A DNA stretch of 64,000 bases, taken from contig OZ018322.1 of NCBI GenBank assembly GCA_963969495.1, forward strand, positions 156,332,848-156,396,847, given 5' to 3'. Every line of letters starts with the position of its first letter. Position 1 is the first letter of the stretch. A program made the position numbers and the translations under genes. This stretch comes from Ceratothoa steindachneri (taxonomy: Eukaryota; Arthropoda; Malacostraca; Isopoda; Cymothoidae). Positions 22,511 to 35,729 of this stretch are shown in pieces. Under the pieces are notes generated by a model, which had not been told where the DNA came from, ran no database searches, and was given only the letters and a program-made list of their open reading frames with translations.

Positions 22511-23884
22511 GCCAGGAGAAGCAGTGTTGTTAGTATTAGTGTTGCTGACTTTATCTGTCCCTCACTCACACCGATGTCCCCCTTCCCCTGACACCTTCGA
22601 AGTAGTTCTTGCCATTCATGCCCTGACGCCTCCCTCAAAATTCCTAAACTTTTACAGAACAGATGGTCACACATCTAATTTCTTCTTTGACGAACTGACT
22701 GATCTCCTTAATGTAATCTTCTATAAATCCTTCCCCTTCTCGGTTGTAGTCTGCTACTTTAATATCCACCAATGCACCATCGCACATACTTTAAAGCTTC
22801 CAAAACTTTCTCTCTCCCAATTCAGCAGTTTCCGCACTTACACCCACACCCTCACCCACGGCAACATTCTTGATCTCATTTTCTGTCAATAACGAGGTCA
22901 CCAACAAACTTTAACCTACCAGTAAACTGCTATCTCTGATTACATTATTATTAAAGTTGGTTTTACTCTACCTTATTAAACTATTCTCAACAATGGTCCT
23001 ATCGCTCACTTCCCTTCCTTCAGCCTCTACTCGCATATCCATCCGTGAGATACGCCTTAATTTCTTTCGCACCCGAAGCATGGGAAGGTAATGACCTTCT
23101 ATCGCATATTATCCTGCCACTGATGCGTACAAAGCCTGGGATCCTAAGGAGAGGCCCATGCCCATGGAACTCTGACAAAAACAAACAAAATCCTGGTGCA
23201 CTTTCAAGCTCCTCGCTCACCACTCTTCTCCATCGACTTTCTCCATTTAACAATCCGCATTCTGTGCCCTTTAATCTTAAAAATAGTTAATATACGTTCT
23301 GAGATTCCTTCTTCCTCTGCCCCTACCGTCACACTGTAATCTCTTTTATTCAATTTCCTAATCTAATTTCCCTCACCCTAGTCTCCCCTCAAGAGCTTGT
23401 CTCAATACTCCGCTCATCGAAAAGACTTCTCTCCGCTTGATAATTTCCTATTCTGTACCTATTTACATCTGTTACCTGTCCTCCTACTAACGCTACTGGG
23501 TGTCTTCAACGCCTCCCTGCTGCAAGGTGAGGTGCCTTCCAACTTTAAACATGCTGCTCTCTGTCCGATCGTACCCTAAAAAATAAACTTAATGCAGTAA
23601 TCTTTCAAACTATCTTCCTATCTCTTAACTTTCACTTCTATCCAAGGCTCTTGAGAGGGAGATAGCTGCGTGCATCACTGAACGCATGTCCTATCCAGGC
23701 ATCAACCAAACCTTTCAGTCCAGCTTCAAGGCAGATCACAGCTCTCAATCGGCTCTCCTACATATGACTGAACGAAGCCTCTTGGAGGCGTACCTAGGAA
23801 ATCTTAAATTCTGGTGTTTCTTGGTCTCTCGGCAACATGCGATACAATTGACCCCTCCGTTCTCCCTCCCCCGTGACTAGCTGG

Positions 23885-24105
23885 GTCTCGTTGAACTAAA
23901 ATAAGCAAGGTTGGCTCATATATATCCCTGGGTAGGTGAGCCTCTCCCAGACGCCAGAGTGTGCTTCCTTCTTCTTCTTGCTATTTTGCTTCTTGTACTT
24001 TTTTGTTTTATATATTTGCTTTTTGTTTAATTTTGATTTGTTTTGCATTTTGTAACCTTTGCATATTTGTTCATTTTATCTAGCTCATCATTAAGCTCTA
24101 AGATA
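23885..24105 (+). repeat. Insertion in the L2 RT with weak 5S rRNA-like 3' half
   Basis: The L2 reading frame stops making sense after LTSWVSLN (~23,897) and resumes near 24,110. Between them, AAGCAAGGTTGGCTC, TGGGTAGGTGAGCCTC and CCCAGACGCCAGAGTGTGC fall in the order and spacing of the internal promoter and 3' half of 5S rRNA, followed by a T-rich stretch. This would fit a 5S-derived SINE fragment. The match is by eye and imperfect. Confidence 0.3.
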
Positions 24106-25059
24106 ATTACTACGTCTTATACCCTAGTAGGCAGGCCCCAGATGGGTGTATCAGAAAGCTGCTGTGTCATGTGGTGTTCCTCAGGCATATTTCCTAGACG
24201 CAATCCTCTTTCGTATTTACCTTATACCTCTTGCCATTCTTCTGCATCACCTCGATCTATCTTTCTCTTTATATGCTTTTGACATGCAAATATTTCTCTC
24301 CTCCTCCCAAAACTCGTTCACTGCAACCGTCACTAATCTTCTATCCACACATGACACGATTAATGAGGGGCTTTCGTCATACTCAACCATGCAAAACAGA
24401 GATACTTTTGTTGGGCACCTCAACACTTGTCGCTCACTGTAAAAAATTAGCCCCATCTCTAAATCTAGGTTGCCCACTGTTCGAGTTCTTTGACAACGTT
24501 ATAATCCTGGAAGTTTCGTTTGACAGTCAACTCGAATATAAATCGCATGATGCTAATATTAGCAAATCGTCTCTCTACTTTTCCGTAGCCTCAGTCTTTT
24601 TCGGTACCACTTTAACCGAAAGACTTTAGAGATAGCCATCCATGCCTTTCTACCCCAAGTTTTGATTATTGTAGCTCTCTTCTCACTGTAGCTCCTAACA
24701 CTAGAATTGCCCCCCTTCAACTTCTCCAGAACTTTGCAGTTCGAGTTTTCATCTGTCCAGGATGAAAACTGCGAGCTGCGAGCTGCACTAGCTGCATATT
24801 AAATTTCCAATGAATTTAAAGTCGTTCTCGCATTTAAAATCGTAAACACCGCAACCGCCCTTTATCTATCCTCCACAGTGGATGTCTCCAGACCACAAGG
24901 AGCACTTTGCCAGGAAGTGCCATCCAGGTTTCAGTTCCTCCCACTCGTCTCTGCTGAGGATGCTATAGGCGGAGGGAGATGGGAAAAAAGGAAACTCCTC
25001 CGAGCTTTCGCCATTATCAAGCTATTCCTATCCAAAATCGTTTCTCGGCGATTAAAATA

Positions 25060-26050
25060 GTTGATTCTCTTAGCGGTAAATTTACTTTAAATAAATCGGT
25101 AGCTAAACTATGGAGGAATAAAAAGGCAGGCATCAACGTCGGGCGATCCTTCGTGACGGCGTGTATGAGCCAACGCAAACTAGAAAAATAACAAAGAGGC
25201 TAAGTTAATTTTAATTTGAGTACAAATGCAACCACCAAAGTATATCTTGAATTATATACAAATGAAACTCAAGGGCACTACTCGAATGATTGAAACTAGT
25301 TCCCCGGAGAATCGTGGGTAAAGATGCTTTTGTGCGGCTATGAATACGATCTCAAGTTAAGTTATCGCAAGAAACTCGACTTAACGTTAGGCTATGCCAA
25401 CTTACTTTAATTCCGTTGAAAGGTTGGCGTTGCAGCACCGAATCTGCTCCAGCTGGGCTCTCTCACATGGTGTGCCTCAAGCTCGCATGATGACGGTGAT
25501 GCCGGGTGCTTGATGAAATACAGGAAGTTCCATGGAGAGTGATTAGTGACATGGTGGCCGAAAAAAGTGTAGGACCCTACCAACCTCAGCAGAAGTCATA
25601 AGAGTGAACTTGAACAATTGTATTCTGAGAGATACACCTTTCTTCTCCGGCAGAATCTTCCTTAAAAAAGTAACTTCACAAAAGACACAAGGTTGTAGTC
25701 ATCATAGGCTAATAAAAAAACGGTTTAGCACTAGCGATGCTCATATGGAGAGGGAGGCTTTGCAAATTAAACTCTTGTGGAGTAAAAAGTGAATCAACTT
25801 AGACTTGTAGAGGTCTGAGCAGAACTGCCGAGAGTTGACGCAACCTGTACGCTAGTCGAGTAAGGTAGTAAATTAACGTTCTAAGGTTTTCCCGCGCAAG
25901 CGCATCGCCCCAAAATTCCAAGAAAGGGTCTTTGTGAGTTACTTATAGAAGTTAATTAAATACAAAATAAACCAAGACAACTTGATTATGCATTTTACTC
26001 ATTAATAAATATTGACAATATATCTGATATATTGTACAATAGTCATTTTT
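25060..26050. other. Unassigned DNA within the L2 remnant
   Basis: Separates the L2 thumb region from its C-terminal block at 26,055. Short ORFs only; no domain or terminal repeats recognised. Confidence 0.35.
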
Positions 26051-26339
26051 TTGTATAGTTGCTCCTAAACTATTGAATGGTCTGCCTGCTGGCATACGCT
26101 AATCTTTCTCGCAGAGCGCATTCAAGGGGGCTCTGACAACCCACCTTCCTTGATACAAAGCTCTTGCTTACTTGATATCGTTTCATAATGGTTTTGAGAG
26201 CATACTCGTATCTTGAACATTGTATTTTTTTAGCAATTTCTACTAGTGCTAAGCATTGACTATGGAGAAGTTAGATTTGTTCTCTCTGTGCTTCTGTAAG
26301 TTTGTATGAACAATAGTTACAAATTTAAGCTGAAACATA

Positions 26340-27060
26340 AGAATATTGGTTAAATTTGTTGTAGGTCAGTTCGCTGGTCGCAAAGACGACAACTGGCCAT
26401 AGGCCTAGTGATCCCCCAGTAGAAATCCTCAACACATTGTGGAGAATTGCCTCTTGTAGACCTTCTCCGAGGTGAAAATGGTCCCGGAGGGGGCCATGCT
26501 TGAAATGGTAGTTTGCTAAGGGTGCGTAGAATGAATTGGTGGAAACAAGCCTGAGCCAAATTCCGCTTATTCTGCAATCTGTTCTTGAAGCGGCACGTGT
26601 CCCCCTGAGGACTCACAAAGAGAAGAGAATATTCTCACATGTTGGTGCCCCATTGTTAGCCATGAACTTGTCAATCTCGTACAAGAACATGGGTGAGGCT
26701 GTTATTCCGTCCGGCCTTTGCAGGCAAAGAGAAACGGGCTAACTCCCTGTCCTTCTTTACTAAACAGAACAAAAATGCAAAGATAAATACTGATTCCTCT
26801 CCTTCTGGAGCTAGTTCCGGAACTGGAAGAGGTCACAACTGGCCCTTTCCAGGTCGAGGCGCACTCGGGTGGCGAGACCAAAACAAAGATTAAATTTGCA
26901 GATAAATTGATTGAAGCCTCGGTGACTTCGGAGCCCCTCATCGAGAGGATGTTCGGTGTCTTTGAACCCGCCACATTCAAGTGTTTTCTTAATGTTTGTT
27001 GTTCTCAACAAACACAAGAAAAGATAAATTCAGAAAATTTAAAATAATAAGCAAGTCGCA
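26340..27060 (+). other. Possible coding remnant, family not recognised
   Basis: A run of overlapping plus-strand frames (26,536-26,893) with higher GC than the flanks: SLSQIPLILQSVLEAARVPL, then KRANSLSFFTKQN and a Gly/Arg-rich tail (SGTGRGHNWPFPGRGALG). A Gly/Arg-rich end after a helical segment is seen in gag proteins of some retroelements such as DIRS, but this is only a resemblance. No intact ORF. Confidence 0.25.
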
Positions 27061-28930
27061 AGATGGAACCAAGACTTATAATAAGACAGTTGGTATAATT
27101 GTGTATGATGGGTATACATAGAGTTGTTTGTAAATGGAGGAGGGGCTTGTGGCCTTTTTCCGAGGGGTTAACATTGAATAAAAACGATGCTATATCACAT
27201 AGCCCCCCCCTCCCCCAGCATTATGAAGGATAATGTTGGATATGCAAAATATTGCGTGTTTTGTGATTGTTAGGGTAAACCTAATTAGAGAGCAGGTGTA
27301 CATGTGCGTTTATGCACACCAACACGACTGTTTGGGAACGTGCTCGAAATTAAAGTTCTCGGGTTATAGGTGTTCTTAACGGGTGAAACCTAATTTTCTT
27401 TCGACAGATTGTACAACTTTTCTTAAAATCTTTGTATAATTTTTCAAACAGTGGACAACCTAGTTTGAAATTTCAAGCCTTCATTTATCCCACGTAAGCT
27501 TTTATTCTTGCAGCTAAATCAGTGAATCTTTAACACATAATTTACCTCCCATAACATTATTTCTAATCCCGAAAGCTTCATCCTAAGCTTCTTGGCATAA
27601 ATGCTTTGACTAATAAAAAAAAAAATATTTTGACTTCATCGTTGACACCAACGACCTTGGTACTAAGCAAAAATATTTTCTCTGGAAAACAATAATCGGA
27701 AAGTTCCATGTGACGAGTTTATAAAGTAATTAATGGCTTTGTTTGTCAAAATGACAATTGAACATATTACTCACCATTTTATATTGATATGACATAAAAT
27801 GTCCCCTTACATAACCGATGTTAAATTATTTAAAAAATACATTCTTCTCTATTTGATGCATTGTACACTACTGAAGCTAAGTTAGGCTATTTTAACACTT
27901 CCTTATTATATGAATTTTGAAACAATATACGGTAATTTTTTTTAACGATCATTCTTGGCTAGGTTCTTTTTAACTTATTTTAAGCACTTTTTCAGAATTC
28001 GTATTTAGTATATGCATCTTATAAGAACAAATTAACATTTTGTTTCCTATTTAAATTCATTTTAACAAATTTCTTATTCATTGAACTAAGATGACTGGTT
28101 TGACACGTGTCAATGCCTCTAATTGCGTATTGGTGAAGGTGCTTATACAAACGCACTCCTGATTAATATATAATTTATTATTAAAAGGGTCAGGCTGAAA
28201 TTCTTCTTGGTTACCTCAAGTCAGATGGCTTGCAGCTCACTTGGATGAGTGGAGAGCTTCTTGGCGGTTGAGTGAAAGCTGGCACTTAGCTTGGAGTGAT
28301 GTTGGGAGAAAAGGTGTGCGTTGTTTTATGACAACGCACACTAACGCACTAATTTGACCCCTTTTAATAATCGTTTTTGTCTCCCCGTGCCTGCCAGATA
28401 AATAGGCCTTAAACAGCGTGAGCTTGACAGCTGTCGCCATCATGTATTTGCCGGGTTCCGCTGGCTTTGCCAGTATACAGCTCGCAAGAGTTGAATATTT
28501 GGGTTTTAGGTTTCTCAGGCTAGCGTCATCTATTCAGCTTAGTTTTTTATACAACTAATATATTTATAGTGACTGGATCAGAAATAAAATTTATGTACTT
28601 GTAATTGGTAATTTTTCTTGAATTACCTTTACCTTTTACGACTTATCGTCATTTTATTTTTATATGAAATACGTGGAAAGGGATTTCATATTGTGGCAAT
28701 GGAATTTGTACCGCCGGTTGCAGATTGTGTGTTCTCTACCCTAAATGCTCGCGACGATGGCGGGATTTTATAATGTGAAGTTCTATCTAGGATCTTTAGG
28801 GTAAAGGAGATGCTACAATATATTATAGATGGGGGAAACACGAAGTGTAGATTGATATTTATTTAATTTTATTCAGAAAAAATGCAATATTAGAAATTTT
28901 TTATAATAAAACGATAGAAAGAAATATGCT
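27060..28930. other. AT-rich spacer, nothing recognised
   Basis: No ORF with a known domain. It holds a perfect hairpin at 28,314-28,341 (listed separately). Confidence 0.4.
28314..28341. other. Perfect 11-bp hairpin
   Basis: GTGTGCGTTGT and ACAACGCACAC are exact reverse complements with a 6-nt loop. There is no T run after it, and no gene near it, so no role can be assigned. Confidence 0.6.
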
Positions 28931-28939
28931 ATAAGATAT

Positions 28940-29640
28940 AACTAAGATTCAATTGTATCTCCTTTTACCACTATGCCATGACGAAGTCCAGGTATGACAT
29001 GTATGCAAGTGGCACGCATGGTTTCAGCTGATATTCTCTTGCTCAATTTTTCTATTTGAACTTCAGAACTTGAAAACTTTGATGAGATTTGGGAAAATAT
29101 TTCTACTCAAGTATTGACACACCATCCAAAGTATATGAGATTTAAATATGGTGAACTGGTAGGCCAAAGTTCTTTTGACTAAAATTCCGTAAAAATCGCC
29201 TCGCAAACTTTAAGGGGGTTGTATGATGTTGCTCTCTTTTTTTGAAAGGTTACACCGGGATTTTCAATGTGAGCATTTAAGAAAAGGATGAATTTTCACT
29301 TTAAGATGTCCAAATTTCAAGATATAACCTCTCTTCAAAGAATATTTAGGTGTTCTTTTGGCCCGTTAAAGTTATGTTGCTCACACCATCACTGAAGCTG
29401 GCTTCTCTCACCTGAGAGATTTCCACTCTTCAACCAGAATCGACAATTTATTTTGTGCTCCAAAACGACCATTCAGTATGTTGTTGGTGAATTAGGTAGT
29501 GACTACCTTCTCGTCCGTGGACCGAACTGGAGGCTACGAGTCCTCAAAGAGCTGTTGAGGGAGCACGTTTTCTCTTTCGACGCTCTTCTTTTGATGAGGT
29601 TGATAAAAGATGTTCTTTATCTACCTTTAATATAAGAATT
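28940..29640 (-). pseudogene. IS630/Tc-superfamily transposase remnant
   Basis: Minus strand, catalytic half of a DDE transposase. A SKEKTCSLNSS stretch (~29,590) sits where 'FSDEKtF' with the first Asp is expected. The second-Asp region (~29,270) is degraded to LKIPV-PFKKREQHHT (QQDgA.sH-type in relatives). WPTSSPYLNLIYFGW (~29,185) is the 'WPpsSPDLNPmDf.vW' block with its third acidic residue lost. The C-terminal SAETMRATCIHV block is near 29,020. Frame breaks occur between blocks. The 'SPDLNPMDF' form separates it from the Tc1 copies, whose motif has IEHLW. Ends not found. Confidence 0.65.
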
Positions 29641-30440
29641 TTTGTATAATCTTTATAGCTCCTTTTGGGCTATAAAGTAAGTTGTTTGTCCTTCCTCCTT
29701 GGATTTTGCCTTATCAGGTCCATCGTGTCCTGGTGTGGGTTTGGGTCATTAATATTCAAAGCGGGTGGCCTTTACTCTTGAAGAGAAAGGCTCTTTGGGT
29801 GTCTTGGTAGCTTCAAAACCACCAAATCTGCTCATAGTGTTGCTACACTTATAAAACAATCACCCTCTGTGTTCCAGTTTCTCTAAAAGTAGCCAATTCT
29901 TTTATATTTTGCATTCATATTAAACTTGTTGTAATTTCAATTTAAGGTTGAAAGAGCAAAATTGCAAAGAAAAAGGACATAAAGTCTTTCTTAATTTAAA
30001 ACGAAAAATGCTAAATAAGTCGAAGTTAAAAACTTAGAGGAATTTTCATTCATCATTCTTTTCATTTTGAAGGTGCCAATCCGGTCAGGGAATGAATGAA
30101 ATTTTTGTGATAGTGTGTCGTGTGAGAAGGTCTGTGTATGTCATAAACCAATCTCGTTTAATATAAATTTGAAGCGCTTTTTCATGGCTTCAGATTTTGG
30201 GATCGGGACCGTCCTCAAATTATGTGAGCTGACTTGCATCAGAAATATCTCTCGTCTACAAGATTTAACGGGAAAAATGGCCATTATATTTGTTGAAGAA
30301 TTTCGGATAGTTATGCATGTTTCTAACGAATACATGGGTGCAAGTTTGGAGATCCTTAGGAATGTATACTTTCTCATCGGGATCGAGCTTGCGCAATGAC
30401 GTGGGCCGCAATTCTCCCATGTGAGATTTTTGTGCTTCTG
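29640..30440. other. Spacer, nothing recognised
   Basis: The plus-strand ORF at 30,115-30,399 (94 codons) has no motif I can name and no ATG-supporting context. This stretch may include the 3' LTR side of the neighbouring gypsy element, but no LTR pair was found. Confidence 0.35.
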
Positions 30441-33400
30441 CTAATTACTCTAGGAAAATGAATGGGTCTAAATAGTTAGAATGTATGGACGGAAGACATA
30501 CTAAGTAGCCAGAAATTGTGTGCACTGGTGATATTACAGAGTCCTCCTTAGCTTGACCAACTGGCGAAACTGAAAGTTGGAAGCGTTTAAGCGAAGCATG
30601 AAAAACCTCGACTAGACTATTTTCCATCGGATTCCAAAGAGAAGTGAAAACATGGTGAAAGCCAAAAGTCCTAATTAATTCGAGGAATATGTTAGGACGA
30701 AAATTAGTTCCATTGTTGGATATGAGCGTGTGAGGGAACAAGCCGTATAACAACAGCCTGTAACTAAGTAAGATTTAGAACTCTCAGCCTTCCCTTACGA
30801 GGATCTGACCATGTAACCGAACCTCGGCCTACCCAAACCTATTAAATGGAAACCCTCGCGCACTCTAAAATCAAATATAATAAATGTATGTATGATATTT
30901 AGAGCTATACCACGACAGAACTTTTTGCGCACTCCACACCGCGCAACCCATCCTGGTGCAATAGCTCGAATAGATTTACAGCTGATAAGTCACCCTACAA
31001 TAGAGCCATGGCCAGTTAGATAAATAATAGGTAGTTAAGCTCATGAGTTTAGGCGTAGATTCCCATGATGTCTATATGAGCCACAGTTCGGCTCTGTTCC
31101 GGGAGATATACTTGCATAAATCGAGGTTTGGATAATTTGTTCATGCGTAATTGCTGACAGGGAACACAAGTACGAAGAATATTGTTACATCTTTTTGCAT
31201 GTGAGGGCACACAAATTGCTTATTGAGTAGAGAGTGTATGTTTTAAACACCATAGAGAACAAAGCAATTAAATAGGTTAAATATTTGAGGTTTTAGTGCT
31301 GGAGAACAGAGACCTTAAGTTTATTTGGCAAGGACTCAACTTTCTTTTGTGCCGAGGGGAGATAATCTGAACTTTGTGTTTTCCCTGCTTAAGAAACGAG
31401 TAATTATCAGACAAATGAGTTCGTTTGCAGCTAGCAGAGCATAGAAAAGCGTTTGAAATGACATCGGAAAATTTACATTGGTAGCTACGAGAGTAGATTT
31501 TAAGATGGGTCTGCAGTCAAAGAGTGCGATGTGAAAATCGTCATTCTATCAAGGAGAGAGGATATTTGAGGTTGGTGAATTGCTTGACAGATCATCACCT
31601 TGGGTAATATGCTTGTGTATGACTACTTAAGGTCGTCCAATAATTGTGTAATGAAATCCAGAAGTCGATCCATGAGAAACAAATGACAAAGCAAGAGCTT
31701 TGTAGTCAGTAAAAAGAGTTACTATGGAAAATAATTTTGGAATCCAGAAAAGACCGTAATGAGCTCTCTTCTAAACGTAGACAATTTTATTGAGCTGGAG
31801 ACAACTTTTTAGAAAAAAAGCTAACGCTTCACACGTTCTGTTATATGTTTTACGGTGTCCCCTATAATCGTAGCGCCTGCAGCCGCAAAAACACGTAATG
31901 TACCCTCTTGCATTTTTTACCTTTCTTCAAAGGACTGAGGAAATAGCAAGTTTAACTACCTAAAAGGCACTAGCAGCACTTGCAAGCAATTTACTGGGGA
32001 TTTGATACGTTGGTGGAGATCCTTCAGAAGGAAATTTAGCGTGGCTAATATGGATCGCGCATTTTTTACATGTTTAATGTAAAATTGTATGGGCCTAAGA
32101 ATTTACATAAAATTGTATATGTGGCAGGAGCAGGGAAATAGCGTATGGCTGCTACTCTGTCGCGCAGAGTTGAGATTTCCTGGTTGTTTATTAGGTATCC
32201 AATGTTAGTAAGTTCGATCCATTCTACTCCTATTAAGTATGGCTCTAAAAAAATTGAATAATAGGACAGAAGGCAGTCAGGCACATAGGTGATTTAGGTG
32301 TTCTAGATGAGTTTACTGGTCTGAAGATTACACCAATATGTTTTCTATAAAAATAAACGAGTAGATCTCCTTAGACCTCGTTAGGGAAACGTACAAACAT
32401 TTGTGAAGACGACCTCGAACCGAGCTACATGTACATAAATCATAAATAGCAAACGGCGTGGTTACACACGTTTTATATACACTCGATGATTCTAACGGAG
32501 TTTGATTGATGTCATTCAGCAGATTGGGTTTGAGAATTATACGTGCACTTATGATTTGAGCTGTAAATTGCGAAACGAAGGTGATTTTATAGGTATTATC
32601 AATAAAGAGACCTTTTAACTCAGGTAAGTCACAAATTGGTTTCTATGACACATCTTCATTAGACTACAGATGTAATGGAGATGCCCAGGAAGTTTACGAT
32701 TTCGGATAAATGCCTTGCTTCAACATTCTGGAAAATTCATGCTTTGCATCCTTGAGTGTGGCCAAAGTTAAGTGGCGACGGCTGAAAAGACAGAGTAGCA
32801 TGTTATGTTTACTGTGCTGATTAGATTGCTCCACCGGCTGTCAATACAACTAGAATGAAGTTAGAGGTTAGGTTTTGGAAATATCCAAGTAATGCAGTGT
32901 ATTGAGCAGTGTTTTATAATGTACAGCTGAATGGAGACCTCTGGAACAAGGTAAGTCCATTACTTGAACGGGCGCAGTAAGAATGAAACGTAGGCTCGAG
33001 AGAAAAGAGTGCCATGGATATACTCATGGACACTCAATTGTGTAAGAATGCTCTTTTAGATTACGGAGAAGCGATAAGTGTTCCGGGAAGTCGGCGCCTA
33101 GTTGAGCTGATCAATGTCAGCAATTAAGAAAAGCCACGGGAGATATCGTCCGAGAAGTAGAGGTTGACGGAAGTAGCAGAATATAGTCATTGTCTTACTT
33201 CCACACATAGGCGACTGAGGAAGGCTTTCCTCCACTGTGTCGCCGGGAACTCGTCACCCGCCCCGTCTGGAAACTGCCGAAAGACAGTTTGGGGCTTCTT
33301 CCCAAGCAGACTGATGTCCCTGTCAAGATTCTGCCATGGTTGCTGATTCAAAGGTTCATGATGCCGAAGAACGATGGCCTTGAGAGAATCGTAGGTCGTC

Positions 33401-33600
33401 TACTCTTCTGGCAACTCCAATAATGAGACCGCTGCCGGTAAATGTGAGATGGCCAGACGATTTTTTTTCTTTCTAGATGTTATATTTTGTGTCTCAAAAT
33501 CCAGCTTGCAGAGAAGGGCCATTGTTTCGCCCCCCCTGAAAATATTGAGGGACTTGAATCTCCAAACCTAATACTGTGTCCGTGGTAAAGGAATAGTGGT
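30440..33600 (-). pseudogene. Ty3/gypsy gag-pol remnant
   Basis: Minus strand, so gag is on the right. Gag: a region near 33,480-33,200 with YDSLKAIVLRHHEP and QWRKAFLSRLCVEV, the layout of the gypsy retrotransposon gag core. RT/RNase H junction: GYLINNQEISTLRDRVAAI followed by FPAPATYTILCKFLG (32,200-32,100). RNase H/linker: TDYKALALSF-type stretch near 31,690. Integrase: CVPCQQL zinc-finger half with VAHIDIMG (first catalytic Asp) near 31,150-31,080, then LISNNGTNF (second, Asp changed to Asn) and NPMENSLVEVFHASLKRF (catalytic Glu) at 30,720-30,590. Stops and frameshifts interrupt every domain. No env-like ORF, primer-binding site or LTR pair was recognised. Confidence 0.75.
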
Positions 33601-34980
33601 TGTATTTTTCTAATTAGTCATGATAAGTGCGTAAAAATCCTGTTGAGTGACGAGTTTGTTTGATGCTGGCTTGAAGACTGTAAATTTTTCCCAGACGTTC
33701 AACAATCGAGCGGTAGGTTATACAAACACAATCCATATTTGTAATTTATGTGGTATTTTTATTTTTACATAAGGTAGGAATTTCTCTTGATTGCTTAATA
33801 CAATTGGCCGAAACTCGCGCGAATGGAAAGCTTGGGGGGGGGGACGAGTTACCTGGCACTTGTCGTCAAGAGAGCGTATGAGAAGACCATGAAAACACGA
33901 ATTATAGTTCGCATCTTGTCTCAGTGGCCCTAGATAGCCTCGCATAGCGTGAGGTTGCCAGGTGTCACTATCATGTTTTTTTCCATCAGTCGTTGACTGT
34001 GTCAGTGGAAAAGACTTTTATTAAATCCAAGGTGGAGATATTACTAAAATCCTTGCAATTGATAAATGCTCTAGGGATAATTTACATAATTTTAAATATA
34101 AGTGAGCAAGGCTGTATTCATCTGTATAAAGGTATATAGGATAAGGCCGGCCCCACCTCTACAAAGCTATCTAGAGCAAGGGCGACTGCAAAGGCTCTGC
34201 ATGAGTTCGACGTAGGTCAGGTAGGAGCAGAGACACCAGGCAAAAATCTCAGAACTGTGACAACGGAGGTTAGGATATCAGATTTTAATTAATTTTTTTA
34301 TATAGTTGTAGATTTAAAAATCCGCTCTATGGCTAACCCTAAAGGAGTGTGAAAGGTAAAATAGCGAAAGGATTTTGCTAGGACATTTAAAATAAAAAAA
34401 AATTCAATAAATATTGTTTTAATTGCTGTAACATGTGTTTTATCAAATTTATTTTAAATAAGTTTATCGAGGCAGGATGAAATACAAATTATGGTAGGAA
34501 ATTGAAATTTGAGACAATTTTCTTAGTAAAAAAATTTATAACTAATTTATTAGTCTGATAAGTTTTAATTTCAATTCATATCCATGTGCTCCCGTAGTTT
34601 ACAGTTCGATAATATATGGAAAAATTTTATATTATCTAAACCAGTTATAATTATAAAAGATTTTAATCAATTAGCCGTGAAGGCGTTTATCTTCAAGCGA
34701 GAGCAATTTCTATTTTTAAAGTCTTTTCGAAGAGACTTTCAGAGGTATGGCAGGAGTTTTGACGCCCTTCGCTTTACTATTTCCAAAGCATCGATATCAC
34801 TTTAAAGATAAGGAGCTCAAAATATAGCTCCATGCTTCAGGACACACGAGTGATTTGAATAATGGAACTACTATTTATTAACTCTAATATTAAAAAAAAT
34901 TCGCATTAAAATTGAGTGTTTTATTTGCTTTCTTACATTTTTTTGACACAGTTCTTTGAAAACTTGAAGTCGTTTGAAAT
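33600..34980. other. Spacer, nothing recognised
   Basis: It follows the gag end of the gypsy remnant and might contain its 5' LTR, but I found no repeated partner on the other side. The 75-codon minus ORF at 33,718-33,945 crosses a G9 run and has no motif. Confidence 0.35.
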
Positions 34981-34984
34981 TAAT

Positions 34985-35420
34985 ATTCCAAGATCATGTT
35001 GGTCTGCCTCATTTTTTAATCGTTAAACTTCTATCGTATAATAATTTTTTTCCATTTAGAGCCTCGAATTGCATACCTCTGCATTAATTAAGATAAAGAT
35101 TCATCTGTAAGTTAACTGACAAATCAAATATCTAATTTACTTCGTGATGTATTTTCACTCGAACGAACTATATGACCTAGTTTGACATCGACCAAGAACT
35201 TGGCATTCATGTTTACTAGTCTTGAATATAAGTCGGTGAAGTATATGGAAAATAATACAGGACCCAATACTAAGTCTTGTGGCACGTCAATAGTGACGTT
35301 TGCCTATTATGACGATACTCCATATAACTCCACATCTACCTACTGTATATTAGCCAGTTTGGTCTTACGCAATAGACTACTTCTTATCCGGTGCGATCAA
35401 AACGCTCAAGGTAAATAATG
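34985..35420 (-). pseudogene. CR1-like reverse transcriptase fragment (minus)
   Basis: Minus strand. VPQDLVLGPVLFSIYFTDL (~35,290-35,235) is the GVPQGSVLGPLLFLIYINDL block of the CR1 family at 45-51 kb. It is followed, after loss of the YADD box, by QHDLGILISNDFKFSKNCV (~35,010-34,955), which parallels EKDLGVLVSDDFKVTKQC. Much older than the intact CR1 copies. Confidence 0.65.
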
Positions 35421-35729
35421 TCTAAGGCTTTATTACGATTGAAGCTTACGCCTAAAAAAATAGTCATGTTGCATGCTTAAAATAGTTTAAAATACAGGGG
35501 CCTGAGGTTAGCATTGACAATGAGAATAGGGAGGTTTTTATGTGGTAAGTGAGTGAGGTGATTTATAGATTTTGCCCAGGAAGTAAGCTTCAGTTCCTTT
35601 CCAGTACACTGTGTAAAATGGAACTCAAAGCAAATGTTACCGAGTAGCCAAATGGAGCTGACGGACAGAAACCGCTAGCGTATTTTACCCCTTGTGGCTA
35701 AAATTCACTACGTTTGAAGAGAGGAAATT

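Larger units (their letters stand above)
22510..26210 (+). pseudogene. L2-type LINE remnant (endonuclease, RT, C-terminus)
   Basis: Plus strand. Endonuclease remnants: FFDELTDLL and FSVVVCYFNIHQ (~22,690-22,775; 'GDFNIH' in relatives), and THGNILDLIFC (~22,855). RT: SLLQGEVPSNFKHAALCPI (~23,515-23,570), NYLPIS (~23,605), VSCGVPQ (~24,163), then HLDLSFSLYAFDMQIFLSS (~24,248-24,305), where YADD has become YAFD. The thumb region, SFDSQLEYKSHDANISKS, is at ~24,515. The C-terminal block VAPKLLNGLPAGIR is displaced to 26,055-26,100 after about 1 kb of unrelated DNA. The 'GVPQGSVLGP..f..YllPL' plus 'hfH.YADDTQ.y' arrangement points to the L2/Rex1 side of LINEs. Dead: several stops and a lost catalytic Asp. 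Confidence 0.7.

Noticed and set aside
28314..28341. Terminator-like hairpin
   Set aside because: No gene ends nearby, no T tract, and the genome is eukaryotic; kept only as a structural feature.
30115..30399. 94-codon plus-strand ORF as a host gene
   Set aside because: No recognisable motif, no splice or promoter context, and length is within what chance gives in this composition.
30440..34300. A complete LTR retrotransposon or an env-bearing endogenous retrovirus
   Set aside because: I could not find paired LTRs, a primer-binding site or any env-like ORF; only gag-pol fragments are supported.
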